NCBI GenBank assembly: GCA_020634565.1
Contig: JACKBN010000011.1
Location: forward strand, 1-64,000
Length of the DNA: 64,000 bases
DNA from: Ardenticatenaceae bacterium
GTDB taxonomy: Bacteria; Chloroflexota; Anaerolineae; Promineifilales; Promineifilaceae
Direction of reading: 5' to 3'
The notes beneath the pieces are model-generated. The model searched no databases. It was not told the DNA's origin and saw only the letters and a program-made list of their open reading frames with translations. The translations under genes were made by a program, and so were the position numbers. Positions 1-8,117 of this stretch are shown in pieces. Position 1 is the first letter of the stretch, and each line of letters starts with the position of its first letter.

Positions 1-68
1 GATTACCGCTTACCGAATTTGGGTGGAACCGCGACGCCATCGCCCCAAACAGGGTGGTGGCGTTTTTT
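1..68 (+). promoter_or_regulatory. T-box riboswitch, 3' part (thrS leader)
   Basis: The T-box core GGGTGGAACCGCG lies at 21-33, directly followed by a terminator hairpin and then thrS. In T-box leaders this core forms the bulge of the antiterminator that binds the free CCA end of uncharged tRNA. The specifier loop should lie upstream of the window, so the amino acid sensed (threonine expected) cannot be read here. The core, its spacing to the terminator and the downstream synthetase gene make the call strong. Confidence 0.93.
34..68 (+). terminator. T-box-controlled terminator before thrS
   Basis: A 12-bp stem with two G-U pairs (34-45 against 52-63) closes a 6-nt loop and is followed by six T (63-68). 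It overlaps the 3' side of the T-box element, as expected for the mutually exclusive terminator. Read-through would occur when uncharged tRNA-Thr stabilises the antiterminator. Confidence 0.9.
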
Positions 69-91
69 ATTTCTAAAAATTTGGAGGCATC

Positions 92-1921
92 ATGTCACAG
101 GAAAACGGCGTTCCGTACGTCGAATCAGAACTATACAAAATCAGGCACTCAGCGGCCCATGTGCTGGCTGAGGCCGTGCTGGAATTTTATCCAGAAGCCA
201 AGCTGGCCATCGGCCCGCCTATCGAAGATGGTTTCTACTACGATTTCGATCTGGGCCAGGATGAAAACGGTAAGCCGCGCACCTTTTCGCCGGAAGATAT
301 GGAGAAAATCGAGGCGAAGATGAAAGAGCTGCTCAAAAAGAATGCCAAATTTGAGCAATCTTCCATGACGGTTGCGGAAGCCGAGAAGTTTTTTGCGAAC
401 CAGCCATACAAACTGGAACTCATCGAAGAGCTGGCAGCGGGCAAAGTGGATGAAAACGGCAACCCCATTAGTGAACCCGTGAGCAATGTCGGCATTTATA
501 CGCAGCGCGACTTTGTGGATTTATGTCGCGGGCCGCATGTGGGCTTCACCAAGCAAATCAAGGCGAATTCGATAAAGTTGCTGCGTACGGGTGGGGCTTA
601 CTGGCGTGGTGATGAGAAACGGCCGCAATTACAGCGCATCTACGGCACGGCCTGGAACAACCGGGTTGAGCTGGATGAATATTTGAAGCTGCTGGAAGAA
701 GCCAAAGCGCGTGACCACCGGCGATTGGGCAAGCAGTTGGGGCTGTTCCACATTTCGCAGTTGGTTGGTTCCGGGCTGCCGCTGTGGCTGCCCAAGGGGG
801 CAATCCTGCGCGAGAATCTGGAGAGCTTTTTGCGCCAGGCGCAGTTGGAACGCGGTTACCTACCGGTCATCACGCCGCATATCGGCAAGCTGGATTTGTA
901 CATTACCAGCGGTCACTATCCGTACTACAAGGACAGCCAGTACACGCCTATCGACGTAGATGACGAGAAGTTCATGCTGAAACCGATGAACTGTCCGCAC
1001 CATATCGAAATTTACAAGAGCGAACCGCACAGCTACCGCGATTTACCGCTGCGTTTGGCTGAGTTTGGTACGGTGTACCGCTACGAACAAAGCGGTGAGT
1101 TGAACGGCCTGACGCGCGTCCGTGGCTTTACGGTGGACGATTCGCATCTCTTCGTGACGCCAGACCAACTTGAGGAAGAGTTCATTGGCGTGGTCGATCT
1201 GATCCAGCATGTGTTTAACACGATGGGCTTTGAAGATTTTCGGGCGCGGCTGGGTACGAATGATCCGAACAGTGACAAATATGCCGGGTCGCCAGAAATG
1301 TGGGAAAAAGGCATCGCGGCGATCAAGAAAGCCGCCGACAAAGTGGGCATGCGCTACACGGTTGAAGAGGGTGAAGCTGCTTTTTACGGTCCCAAGCTGG
1401 ACTTCATTTTCCGCGATGTGTTGAAGCGGGAGTGGCAGCTGGGCACGGTGCAAGTAGACTTTTTGCTGCCGGAGCGGTTTGATTTGGAGTACACCGGTGA
1501 AGATGGCCACAAGCATCGGCCGGTCATGATTCATCGCGCGCCGTTTGGCAGTATGGAGCGGTTTGTGGGCATTTTGATTGAGCATTTCAACGGAGCCTTC
1601 CCGCTGTGGCTGGCTCCGGTGCAGGTGGTGATGGTGCCCATCACGGACCGGCACATTCCGTATGCCAACCAGGTAGCGGCGGAGCTGCGCGCCTCTGGAA
1701 TGCGGGTGGAGGTTGATGCCAGCAGCAACCGCATGAATGCCAAAATCCGCAATGCGCAGCTGCAAAAGGTGCCGTACATGCTCGTCGTCGGTGACAAAGA
1801 AGAGGAAGCCAACGCCGTGGCCGTGCGCACGCGCGATAACGACGATCGCGGCGCGGTCTCTGTTGCCGATTTCAAAACCCAGGCCACTACCTTGATCACT
1901 ACCAAGTCGATGGAGTTATGA
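92..1921 (+). CDS. thrS: Threonine--tRNA ligase, TGS-less, T-box regulated
   Basis: This gene encodes threonyl-tRNA synthetase (609 aa), which charges tRNA-Thr and edits mischarged Ser-tRNA-Thr in the cytoplasm. It starts directly in the editing domain (HSAAH near residue 20 and DLCRGPH near 145 supply the His/Cys site), so the N-terminal TGS domain of the 642-aa E. coli enzyme is missing. The class II catalytic core follows, with motif 2 around VYRYEQSG, zinc ligands in MNCPHH, DDSHLF and IHRAPFG, motif 3 at HRAPFGSMERF and a C-terminal anticodon-binding domain ending in VPYMLVVGDKE. GGAGG at 83-87 fixes the ATG at 92. It lies under the T-box and is followed by a terminator and a second thrS copy. 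Confidence 0.97.
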   Translation: MSQENGVPYVESELYKIRHSAAHVLAEAVLEFYPEAKLAIGPPIEDGFYYDFDLGQDENGKPRTFSPEDMEKIEAKMKELLKKNAKFEQSSMTVAEAEKFFANQPYKLELIEELAAGKVDENGNPISEPVSNVGIYTQRDFVDLCRGPHVGFTKQIKANSIKLLRTGGAYWRGDEKRPQLQRIYGTAWNNRVELDEYLKLLEEAKARDHRRLGKQLGLFHISQLVGSGLPLWLPKGAILRENLESFLRQAQLERGYLPVITPHIGKLDLYITSGHYPYYKDSQYTPIDVDDEKFMLKPMNCPHHIEIYKSEPHSYRDLPLRLAEFGTVYRYEQSGELNGLTRVRGFTVDDSHLFVTPDQLEEEFIGVVDLIQHVFNTMGFEDFRARLGTNDPNSDKYAGSPEMWEKGIAAIKKAADKVGMRYTVEEGEAAFYGPKLDFIFRDVLKREWQLGTVQVDFLLPERFDLEYTGEDGHKHRPVMIHRAPFGSMERFVGILIEHFNGAFPLWLAPVQVVMVPITDRHIPYANQVAAELRASGMRVEVDASSNRMNAKIRNAQLQKVPYMLVVGDKEEEANAVAVRTRDNDDRGAVSVADFKTQATTLITTKSMEL

Positions 1922-1932
1922 GCGGCCGTTTT

Positions 1933-1963
1933 CAGTAAGCAGTAAGCAGTAAACGGTAATCAG
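1933..1963. repeat. Interspersed repeat, CAGTAATCAGTAAAC family
   Basis: Tandem-like units built on CAGTAAGCAGTAAACGGTAA sit just after the thrS stop codon. Related units occur near 28330, 30486, 43785 and 60768 and inside recD2 near 56291. No coding role is apparent here. Confidence 0.7.
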
Positions 1964-1966
1964 TTA

Positions 1967-1994
1967 AGAGGCCGCTCGCAAGAGCGGTCTTTTT
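1967..1994 (+). terminator. Terminator after thrS
   Basis: The stem GGCCGCTC / GAGCGGTC closes a GCAA tetraloop and is followed by a run of six T. It separates the two thrS genes, so the second is probably not simply co-transcribed under T-box control. Confidence 0.88.
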
Positions 1995-1995
1995 T

Positions 1996-2041
1996 GTAAT
2001 TGGTAATTGGGTAATTACTTAATTACCAATCACCCAATTAC
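1996..2041. repeat. AT-rich inverted repeat, TAATTGGGTAATTA family
   Basis: Units of TAATTGGGTAATTA face their reverse complements TTAATTACCAATCACCC, forming an imperfect palindrome directly before the second thrS. Related copies are at 37754-37809, 41700-41742 and 49486-49507. Confidence 0.75.
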
Positions 2042-2061
2042 GTGTTTTGGAGGTAAATCTC

Positions 2062-3873
2062 ATGTCTGAACAATACGAACAGTCGAATTTGTACAAGCTG
2101 CGGCATACGGCCGCTCACGTTTTGGCGCAGGCGGTGCTGGAACTGTATCCGCAGGCGAAGCTGGGCATTGGCCCGCCGATAGCCGACGGATTTTATTATG
2201 ATTTTGATTTGGGGGTGGATGAAAACGGCCGTTCCCAAACGTTCCATCCCGATGACCTGCCCAAGCTGGAAAAGCGGATGCGCCAAATCATCGCCGAAAA
2301 ACATCCGCTGGTTTATGCCGAGGTTTCCGCCGATGAGGTGCGCCAGCGGCTGGCCGACCAGCCGTACAAGTTGGAACTGATCGACGAGCTGGCCGAAAAG
2401 GGCGAGCAAATCAGCCTGTACCAGCACGACAGCTTTGTGGATTTGTGTCGCGGGCCGCACGTGGCCGACACGGGCAAGATTCCTGCCGACGGACTCAAGT
2501 TGATGAGCATTGCGGGGGCGTACTGGCGCGGGGATGAAAAACGGCCGCAATTACAGCGCATCTACGGCACGGCCTGGCCCAACAAAAAAGAACTCAAAGC
2601 ACACCTGGCGATGCTGGAAGAAGCCAAGAAGCGCGACCATCGACTGATTGGCCGCGAGCTGGAAATCTTCATTTTGGATGAAGACATCGGCCCAGGCCTG
2701 CCACTTTGGCTGCCCAACGGCAATATTTTGCGCGAAGAGTTGGAGAAGCTGGCCAACGAGATGGAAGACAAAGTAGATTACGTGCGCGTTGCCACGCCGC
2801 ACATCGCCAAGGAGTCGCTTTACCTGCAAAGCGGCCATCTGCCCTACTACGAAGACGAAATGTACCCGGTGATGGAGCGGGACGGCAGCAAATATTATCT
2901 CAAGCCGATGAACTGCCCTTTCCATCACAAAATCTACGCCAGCAAACCGCGCAGCTACCGCGACCTGCCCCTGCGCCTGAGCGAGTACGGCATGGTGTAC
3001 CGCTACGAGCAAAGCGGCACGTTGATGGGCTTGCTACGCGTGCGCGGTCTGCAACAAAACGACGCCCACATCTACTGCGCCGAAAGCCAAATTGAAGACG
3101 AATTTATGGGCGTGGTGGATTTGTACCGCAGCTATTTCGATCTGTTCGGCATTGAAAAGTACGTGATGCGCCTGAGCAAGCACAGCCCAGACAAGCTGGG
3201 CGTGAAGTACGTGGACAACGGCCCGATGTGGTTGAAGGCTGAACGCATCATCCGCGAAACGATGCTGAAGTACGATGTGCCATTTGTGGAGGCGGAAGAC
3301 GAAGCCGCCTTTTACGGCCCCAAAATCGACGTGCAAATTGAGCGCCATCGGGCGGGAGTTCTCATTGGCGACGAACCAGCTCGATTTTGGCGTGCCGCCC
3401 CGCTTTGAGCTGACGTTTACGAACGCGCAGGGGAACTGGAGACGCCGTGGTGCATCCATCGCGCGCCGTTGGGTGCCCATGAGCGGTTCATCGGCTTTTT
3501 GATTGAGCATTACGCGGGCAACTTCCCGGTCTGGCTGGCCCCGGAGCAGGTGCGCGTGATTCCGATCACGGACGGGCAAAACGATTACGCGCAGCAGGTG
3601 GCGGCGCAGCTGAAAGCGTCTGGCGTGCGCGCCCAGGCGATGCTGGAAAGTGACCGGATGCAGGCCAAAATTCGGGCGGCGCAGCAGATGAAGGTGCCGT
3701 ACATGCTGGTTGTGGGCGAGCGGGAAGCGGCGGCGGGCACTGTGTCGCTGCGCAAGCGGGATGGCTCGCGGCAAAATGGGCTGGCGCTGGCGGCGTTTGC
3801 GGCGCTGGTGCAGGAGAAGATTGATAGTCGAGATGGGGCGCGTTGTGAGGGTGGAACGGCCGTTTACCTTTAG
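2062..3873 (+). pseudogene. thrS: Second threonyl-tRNA synthetase paralogue, two frameshifts
   Basis: This is a second TGS-less threonyl-tRNA synthetase of about 600 aa, clearly diverged from its neighbour (SAIGREFSLATNQLDFG instead of the REWQLGTVQVDF stretch). The editing motifs (HTAAH, DLCRGPH) and zinc ligands (MNCPFHH, NDAHIY, CIHRAPLG) are intact. The frame is lost at 3337-3341 (one extra or two missing bases), giving an early stop at 3406-3408. It is restored at the GGGG run 3430-3433, where one more G would restore ELETPWCIHRAP. Both lesions lie between the tRNA/ATP site and motif 3. The start is the ATG at 2062, with TTGGAGG at 2047-2053. The last codons and the stop lie inside the repeat module that begins the next region. 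It is either a decaying copy or an intact gene with sequencing indels. Confidence 0.85.
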
Positions 3874-3999
3874 CTGGTTGAGAAACGGCCGTTCCCACCC
3901 AACTTATGCTAAAATTCGAGCGTTCCAAATGACAAAGCAAGCGGCGCGGCGAGACGCCGATGCCGCAGCCGGGTAAAGTTTTGCGCTGGTCGAAGACCA
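3853..3999 (+). repeat. Promoter-bearing repeat module, copy A
   Basis: Two inverted AACGGCCGTT motifs (3854-3863 and 3883-3892) can pair into a stem. An extended -10 box TATGCTAAAAT follows at 3905-3915, then a GC-rich tract that begins GCGTTCCAAATGA and ends near GCGCTGGTCGAA. Copy B shares the whole right half, and copy D shares the TTTACCTTTAGCTGGTTGAG part. It lies directly before the membrane-protein gene at 4031. Confidence 0.8.
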
Positions 4000-4030
4000 T
4001 GCCTAGAGCAATTAAGGAATTCGGTTTCCA

Positions 4031-4462
4031 ATGAAAATTAACTATAAATTTCGTGTTAAACAACGTTCTTTTTATTTTCGAGCTGGAATGGGCATTGGAT
4101 TTTTAGGTTTTCTCCTGTTTGCATTTTTAATGCTTGCAGAGTTAACAATGTATTTAAAGTTTGCGATGTTCTTCATTGGCATAGGGGTTTTTAGCACTTT
4201 TTGTAGTCAAGTTGGTTGGTCTAATATACTTATAATAGATCTGATTTTTAATCAGTTGAGCGTTGTGATTATCTTAGTAGGCATAGGTGTTTTCGCTCTT
4301 GGTAAGACTATTAACCCTATAGGATCTTATATATTTATTCTTGGAATAATCATGGCAATCATTGGGATGAAAATACATTCTCCTATCTCTTTAGATAAAG
4401 TATTGATGAATCAGGAATTGTGGGAAGTCAATCTCAAAGAAAATGAATCACAATTTAAGTAA
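4031..4462 (+). CDS. Small multi-pass membrane protein, unknown function
   Basis: This 143-aa protein is not recognised. A basic N-terminus (KINYKFRVKQR) is followed by about four hydrophobic segments near residues 18-38, 42-60, 64-84 and 90-112, then a short polar tail, so it is probably an inner-membrane protein. GC content is roughly one third, well below the flanking housekeeping genes, and the gene has no ACGGCCGT motif. Both features suggest recent acquisition. The upstream repeat copy A supplies an extended -10 promoter, and no strong Shine-Dalgarno sequence is visible. It is transcribed in the same direction as the next two island genes. Confidence 0.6.
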   Translation: MKINYKFRVKQRSFYFRAGMGIGFLGFLLFAFLMLAELTMYLKFAMFFIGIGVFSTFCSQVGWSNILIIDLIFNQLSVVIILVGIGVFALGKTINPIGSYIFILGIIMAIIGMKIHSPISLDKVLMNQELWEVNLKENESQFK

Positions 4463-4562
4463 CTCCTGTTGCGTGCTATTCGAGACATGCTGGTCTCCAT
4501 TGCGAAAACGGTAAATCTGGGGTGAATTCCCCGCGCTCCAACAAGGTCTTCATGAATAGATA

Positions 4563-4775
4563 TGGCCGGGCGTCCTCGCCGTGCCGCTTTCCGGCCTGAA
4601 TGGATTGTGTGGTAAGTATCTTTTCATCCCGAGTGTGGTTGAGAAACGGCCGTATCCCACCTAACTTATGCTAAAATGAAAGCGTTCCAAATGAGCAAAG
4701 CAAGCGGCGCGGCTGCGCATATATGCGCCGATGCCGAGGCCGCAGCCAGTTGAGGTTTTGCGCTTGTCGAAAATC
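4563..4775 (+). repeat. Promoter-bearing repeat module, copy B (most complete)
   Basis: This copy has all three parts: a left part with TCCTCGCCGTGCC and CTGAATGGATTGTGTGG, a middle part with GGTTGAGAAACGGCCGTA and the extended -10 TATGCTAAAAT (4667-4677), and a right part with GCGTTCCAAATGA and a hairpin around GCGCATATATGCGC. It fills most of the 344-bp gap between 4462 and 4807; the first 100 bp of that gap hold nothing I recognise. Confidence 0.82.
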
Positions 4776-4806
4776 GCGCGCAAGAAGAGGATAGCCAAAA
4801 AATAAT

Positions 4807-5420
4807 ATGGTAGATATAGACAAAATAATCTCGCAGATAAAATGTGTACCAGAAAGTGGAGTAGATGTTGGTATTCGCCAAGGCTATGCTGCATTAAATG
4901 CACAACGTGAGAATCCTGTTGATAAGGAAACACTTGACAAGCATATTTCATGGGTAAAAGAATACTTAGCAGATCTTATTCAAAAGGCACAACCTTTAAA
5001 AGTGCCTTCTGATTACATTTATTTTCTTGAATACTATGGTGGTCTATGGATACTCAGAGATGAATACTATTTTGGAACGTTTGGTGTAGGTCCAATGACT
5101 GAAGTTTGGTATTCATCAGTTGTATCCGATGATGCAGATCCCAACGCGGTTGAATACGGTTTTATTTCTATTGGCTTATTAAGTTTCGGAAAAAGCCAAC
5201 GAGAAGAACAGCAAATTTATTTTTCATTGATCTGAAAGGTCACATCAGAAAACAATCTATTATTGGTGTTCCCTTGAATAAGGAAAAACAGATCTATCCT
5301 TCTTTAGTGATTAGAAATTTACCCGAATATCAAAGCGTTTGCCAAATTGTGAGTGACTCATTTACCGAATGGTTAGAACAGGCTGTAAGGACTCAAGGGA
5401 CTTTTGGATATCTGAATTGA
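4807..5420 (+). pseudogene. SUKH (SMI1/KNR4)-like protein, one frameshift
   Basis: The reading frame runs from ATG 4807 to a stop at 5233-5235. A second frame continues without break from 5226 to the TGA at 5418-5420 (DLKGHIRKQ ... GTFGYLN). One extra T in the T-run at 5220-5224 would join them into a protein of about 204 aa. The segment PSDYIYFLEYYGG resembles the core signature of the SMI1/KNR4 (SUKH) superfamily, many members of which are immunity proteins of polymorphic toxins. No toxin gene is adjacent. GC is low and there is no ACGGCCGT motif. The family call rests on one motif and is moderate. Confidence 0.55.
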
Positions 5421-5475
5421 AAAGGTGCGAATTTAGAAATTTCCTTGCTCTGGGCAGGTCTTCTCTATGACTGTG

Positions 5476-5592
5476 CCCGGGTATCCTCGCCGTGCCACTT
5501 TCCAGTCTGAATGGATTGTGTGGTAAGTATTCTTTCACCCCAAGCGTGGTTGAGAAACGGCCGTATCCCACCCAACTTATGCTAGAATGCCA
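5476..5592 (+). repeat. Promoter-bearing repeat module, copy C
   Basis: This copy carries TCCTCGCCGTGCC, CTGAATGGATTGTGTGGTAA, GTGGTTGAGAAACGGCCGTA and a variant -10, TATGCTAGAAT (5578-5588). It lacks the GC-rich right part seen in copies A and B and leads straight into the lipoprotein gene at 5609. Confidence 0.82.
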
Positions 5593-5608
5593 CGAGCGGA
5601 GAATACAA

Positions 5609-6853
5609 ATGTATCTGTATAACGCATTAGCCCGCAGGGTTATAGTCAATTTTCTGATTATGCTGACTTTGCTGTTTGCAGGTTGTCGGCCAATTGAGTC
5701 ATCAAGCACAACGCAAATCATTACTACTCCAGAAGCAAATGTAACGATTTCACCTATCCCTACACTTACAACAACTAACATCCGGACGAGTACATCGACG
5801 CCAAGTCCAACTCCTTTTGCGTCGTCCACTCAGTCACCGACAGCAACAAAAGAAACGACTCCACGCGCTACAATTTCACCTTTGCAAAAAGTCATTGAAC
5901 TTCCAACTAGTGGGTCAGGACTGGCTATTTCAGATGATGGCTCGTTTGTTGGCATAACGAATGCTAATACTGGTATTTTGTATGTTCTTGACCTGAAAAC
6001 GCAAGAGGTAAAATGGGAGCTCACGGAAACTTCTCGTACTATGACAAGTTATACTGCCCTGGATTTTTCCCCGGATAATGTATTGCTTGCCGCTGGAGGC
6101 GTGGAACAAGATGTGTTTATTTGGGATATGACTGATGGAGAATTAACGTTTAGAATACCTGTTCCATTTCAAACAGTTGATCAAGTTTCCTTTTCTTCAG
6201 ATAGCCAGCTTTTAGCTGTTTCCTCGAATGATGGCCTCAGGATTTACAGCACAGAGACAGGGGAATTAGCAGATACCTTTCCTTCGCCCAATATTGTGAC
6301 TTATCCAATATCCAATAATGGTGAACACTTTCTTAAGCCCTCACAAGCTGCTAGGTGGTTTGTTGGAGAGGCTGTTTTTGTACCAAATCACACAAACCTG
6401 TTGGCTATCACTATCAATAGCCCTTATGCAGAAGAGAATGACAAGGTCGGGGCTCTCTATTTTTGGGACATGGAGTCTCAGGAATTACAAGAAATACTAA
6501 CCGGGGCCTTTGGCGATATGATAGCTATTTCTCCAAATGGCCAATTATTAGTAGCGGAAATTGACGGCCAATTACGCGGTTGGGATATCCTGAATGGGAC
6601 AGAGTTGTTTATACAATATACCGAAGAAATGGGTAGCATCCAACGTATTGCACTCGCTAATAACAGTCTTTTAGCCATGCTAAACAGGGATGGCTTGATG
6701 ACTCTTTGGAATCTTGAGCAGGAATTATTGATCATACTGGACTCTGATAAATTCGTAACGGACGTTGTATTTACACCTGACAATGATCTATTGGTGGCAG
6801 GTTTTGCTGGAGAAGGTGATGTTCCGGTAGAAATTTGGAAGTTAGCCAAGTAA
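5609..6853 (+). CDS. Beta-propeller (WD40-like) lipoprotein
   Basis: This protein of about 414 aa has a signal peptide ending in the lipobox LLFAGC, a Ser/Thr/Pro-rich linker of some 60 residues, and a C-terminal domain of repeated blades (SDDGSFVGI, SPDNVLLAAGG, SSDSQLLAVS, SPNGQLLVAE, TPDNDLLVAG with following WD/WN-type strands). This fits a WD40-type propeller exported and anchored by lipid. The ATG at 5609 is preferred over an upstream in-frame start because GGAG lies at 5598-5601 and the lipobox then falls at the right depth. It is the third gene of the low-GC island. Its substrate or partner is unknown. Confidence 0.82.
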   Translation: MYLYNALARRVIVNFLIMLTLLFAGCRPIESSSTTQIITTPEANVTISPIPTLTTTNIRTSTSTPSPTPFASSTQSPTATKETTPRATISPLQKVIELPTSGSGLAISDDGSFVGITNANTGILYVLDLKTQEVKWELTETSRTMTSYTALDFSPDNVLLAAGGVEQDVFIWDMTDGELTFRIPVPFQTVDQVSFSSDSQLLAVSSNDGLRIYSTETGELADTFPSPNIVTYPISNNGEHFLKPSQAARWFVGEAVFVPNHTNLLAITINSPYAEENDKVGALYFWDMESQELQEILTGAFGDMIAISPNGQLLVAEIDGQLRGWDILNGTELFIQYTEEMGSIQRIALANNSLLAMLNRDGLMTLWNLEQELLIILDSDKFVTDVVFTPDNDLLVAGFAGEGDVPVEIWKLAK

Positions 6854-6928
6854 TATGAATGATTTTACGGGCCTCGAAGGAAGTACGCCAAATGCACCCT
6901 GCTGCCGGTGGGTCTTTACCGGGTGCTG

Positions 6929-7041
6929 TGGCCGGCGGCCTCGCCACGCCACTTTTCGGCCTGAATGGATTGTGTGGGAGACATCCGTTTACCTTTAGCT
7001 GGTTGAGAAACGGCCGTATCCCATCAAACTTATGCTAAAAT
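6929..7041 (+). repeat. Promoter-bearing repeat module, copy D
   Basis: This copy has GGCCTCGCCACGCC and CTGAATGGATTGTGTGG on the left, then TTTACCTTTAGCTGGTTGAG as in copy A, AACGGCCGTA and the extended -10 TATGCTAAAAT (7031-7041). It closes the island and lies upstream of the NlpC/P60 gene. Confidence 0.82.
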
Positions 7042-7078
7042 TCAAAGATTCAGCACGAAAAACACAAAAGGCAAAACA

Positions 7079-8068
7079 ATGAACAGCATTCTTGAACAAA
7101 AAATTGATGAACTGAAAGCACAATTTAGCGACCGGCGGACGCAAGTTTGTGACATTGAGGTCGTGAAGGAAGGCGGCACCGCCAAGATTACGGGCATAGT
7201 TTTGGATGAAGCGACGGCAACGGCCGTTCAATCCCACTTCCCCGAAATCGCCAACGAGCTCACCATCCTGCGCCAGCCAGAACCCGAATGGCTCGCCGTA
7301 AGCACCACGCTGACTGGACTATACAACAAACCCAGCTTCGGCGCGGGGCTGGACACGGAACTACATAACGATCAGGCGGTCGAACTGCTGCGCAGCGAGG
7401 AAAGCTGGGCCTATGTGCGGCAAACAGATGGATACCTGGGCTGGATGTATCGGCCGTATCTGGCAGCAAAACCAGCGGCTGAGCCAACCCATTTGGTGAG
7501 CGATCCGGTGGCACCACTGCACCTGACCCCAGACGCAGATGCGCCGTTGGTGAGCCGGGTATTGGGCGGTACGGCCGTTCACGTCACCGATGAACAAAGT
7601 GGCTGGGTTTGTCTTGATTTAGTGGGCGATTTGACTGGCTGGGTCCCTGCCCATATGCTGCGCCAACTGCCCTTGCCCACACTGCCTGAACCACAGTTGC
7701 GCCAGCGGCTGGTCGCCGATGCCTACAGCTTCACCGGCGTGCCCTACCAGTGGGGCGGCAGTTCCGCCTACGGCATCGACTGCTCTGGCTTTGCCCAGAT
7801 GGTGCACAAGCTGTCCGGCATTCAGCTGCCCCGTGACGCCGATATGCAGTTTGATAACGGCCGTCCGGTTGAACCACCCTTCCAGCCCGGTGATTTGCTC
7901 TTTTTTGCCAGCCCCAACGGCCACCGGCGCATCACGCACGTAGGTGTGAGCCTGGGCGACTGGCAGCTCATCCACTCCTCGCGCAGCCACAACGGCGTGT
8001 ACGTGGACAACGTGCAAGAGGTGAAACATCTGCGCGAGACCTTTGCCGGAGCACGTAGCTACATCTAG
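7079..8068 (+). CDS. SH3-NlpC/P60 cell-wall peptidase
   Basis: This is a predicted NlpC/P60 cysteine peptidase of 329 aa, a family that cleaves gamma-D-Glu-diamino acid bonds in peptidoglycan peptides. After an N-terminal region of about 75 residues come two bacterial SH3-like domains (near 80-130 and 145-200). The catalytic domain follows with DCSGF (Cys), ITHVGV (His) and IHSS (His/polar). I see no signal peptide, which fits a YkfC-like enzyme acting on imported muropeptides. It is convergent with a peptide ABC permease gene, a suggestive but unproven link. A promoter is supplied by repeat copy D. Confidence 0.88.
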   Translation: MNSILEQKIDELKAQFSDRRTQVCDIEVVKEGGTAKITGIVLDEATATAVQSHFPEIANELTILRQPEPEWLAVSTTLTGLYNKPSFGAGLDTELHNDQAVELLRSEESWAYVRQTDGYLGWMYRPYLAAKPAAEPTHLVSDPVAPLHLTPDADAPLVSRVLGGTAVHVTDEQSGWVCLDLVGDLTGWVPAHMLRQLPLPTLPEPQLRQRLVADAYSFTGVPYQWGGSSAYGIDCSGFAQMVHKLSGIQLPRDADMQFDNGRPVEPPFQPGDLLFFASPNGHRRITHVGVSLGDWQLIHSSRSHNGVYVDNVQEVKHLRETFAGARSYI

Positions 8069-8075
8069 ATATTCA

Positions 8076-8104
8076 TTTCCCGGAAACGCCAAGTTTCCGG
8101 GAAA
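8076..8104. terminator. Bidirectional terminator between convergent genes
   Basis: A perfect 12-bp hairpin, TTTCCCGGAAAC / GTTTCCGGGAAA with a 5-nt loop, lies in the 49-bp gap between the NlpC/P60 gene and the convergent permease gene. The T-tracts are short. Confidence 0.75.
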
Positions 8105-8117
8105 TCCAGCGTTGAGT

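Noticed and set aside
1043..1765. A 240-codon minus-strand frame inside thrS
   Set aside because: It is antisense to conserved thrS sequence, with no family resemblance or ribosome binding site.
3853..7041. Integron attC sites between the three island genes
   Set aside because: The repeats carry a promoter and lie before genes; I cannot find paired R'/R'' core sites (GTTRRRY and complement) in the right geometry, and no integrase is present.
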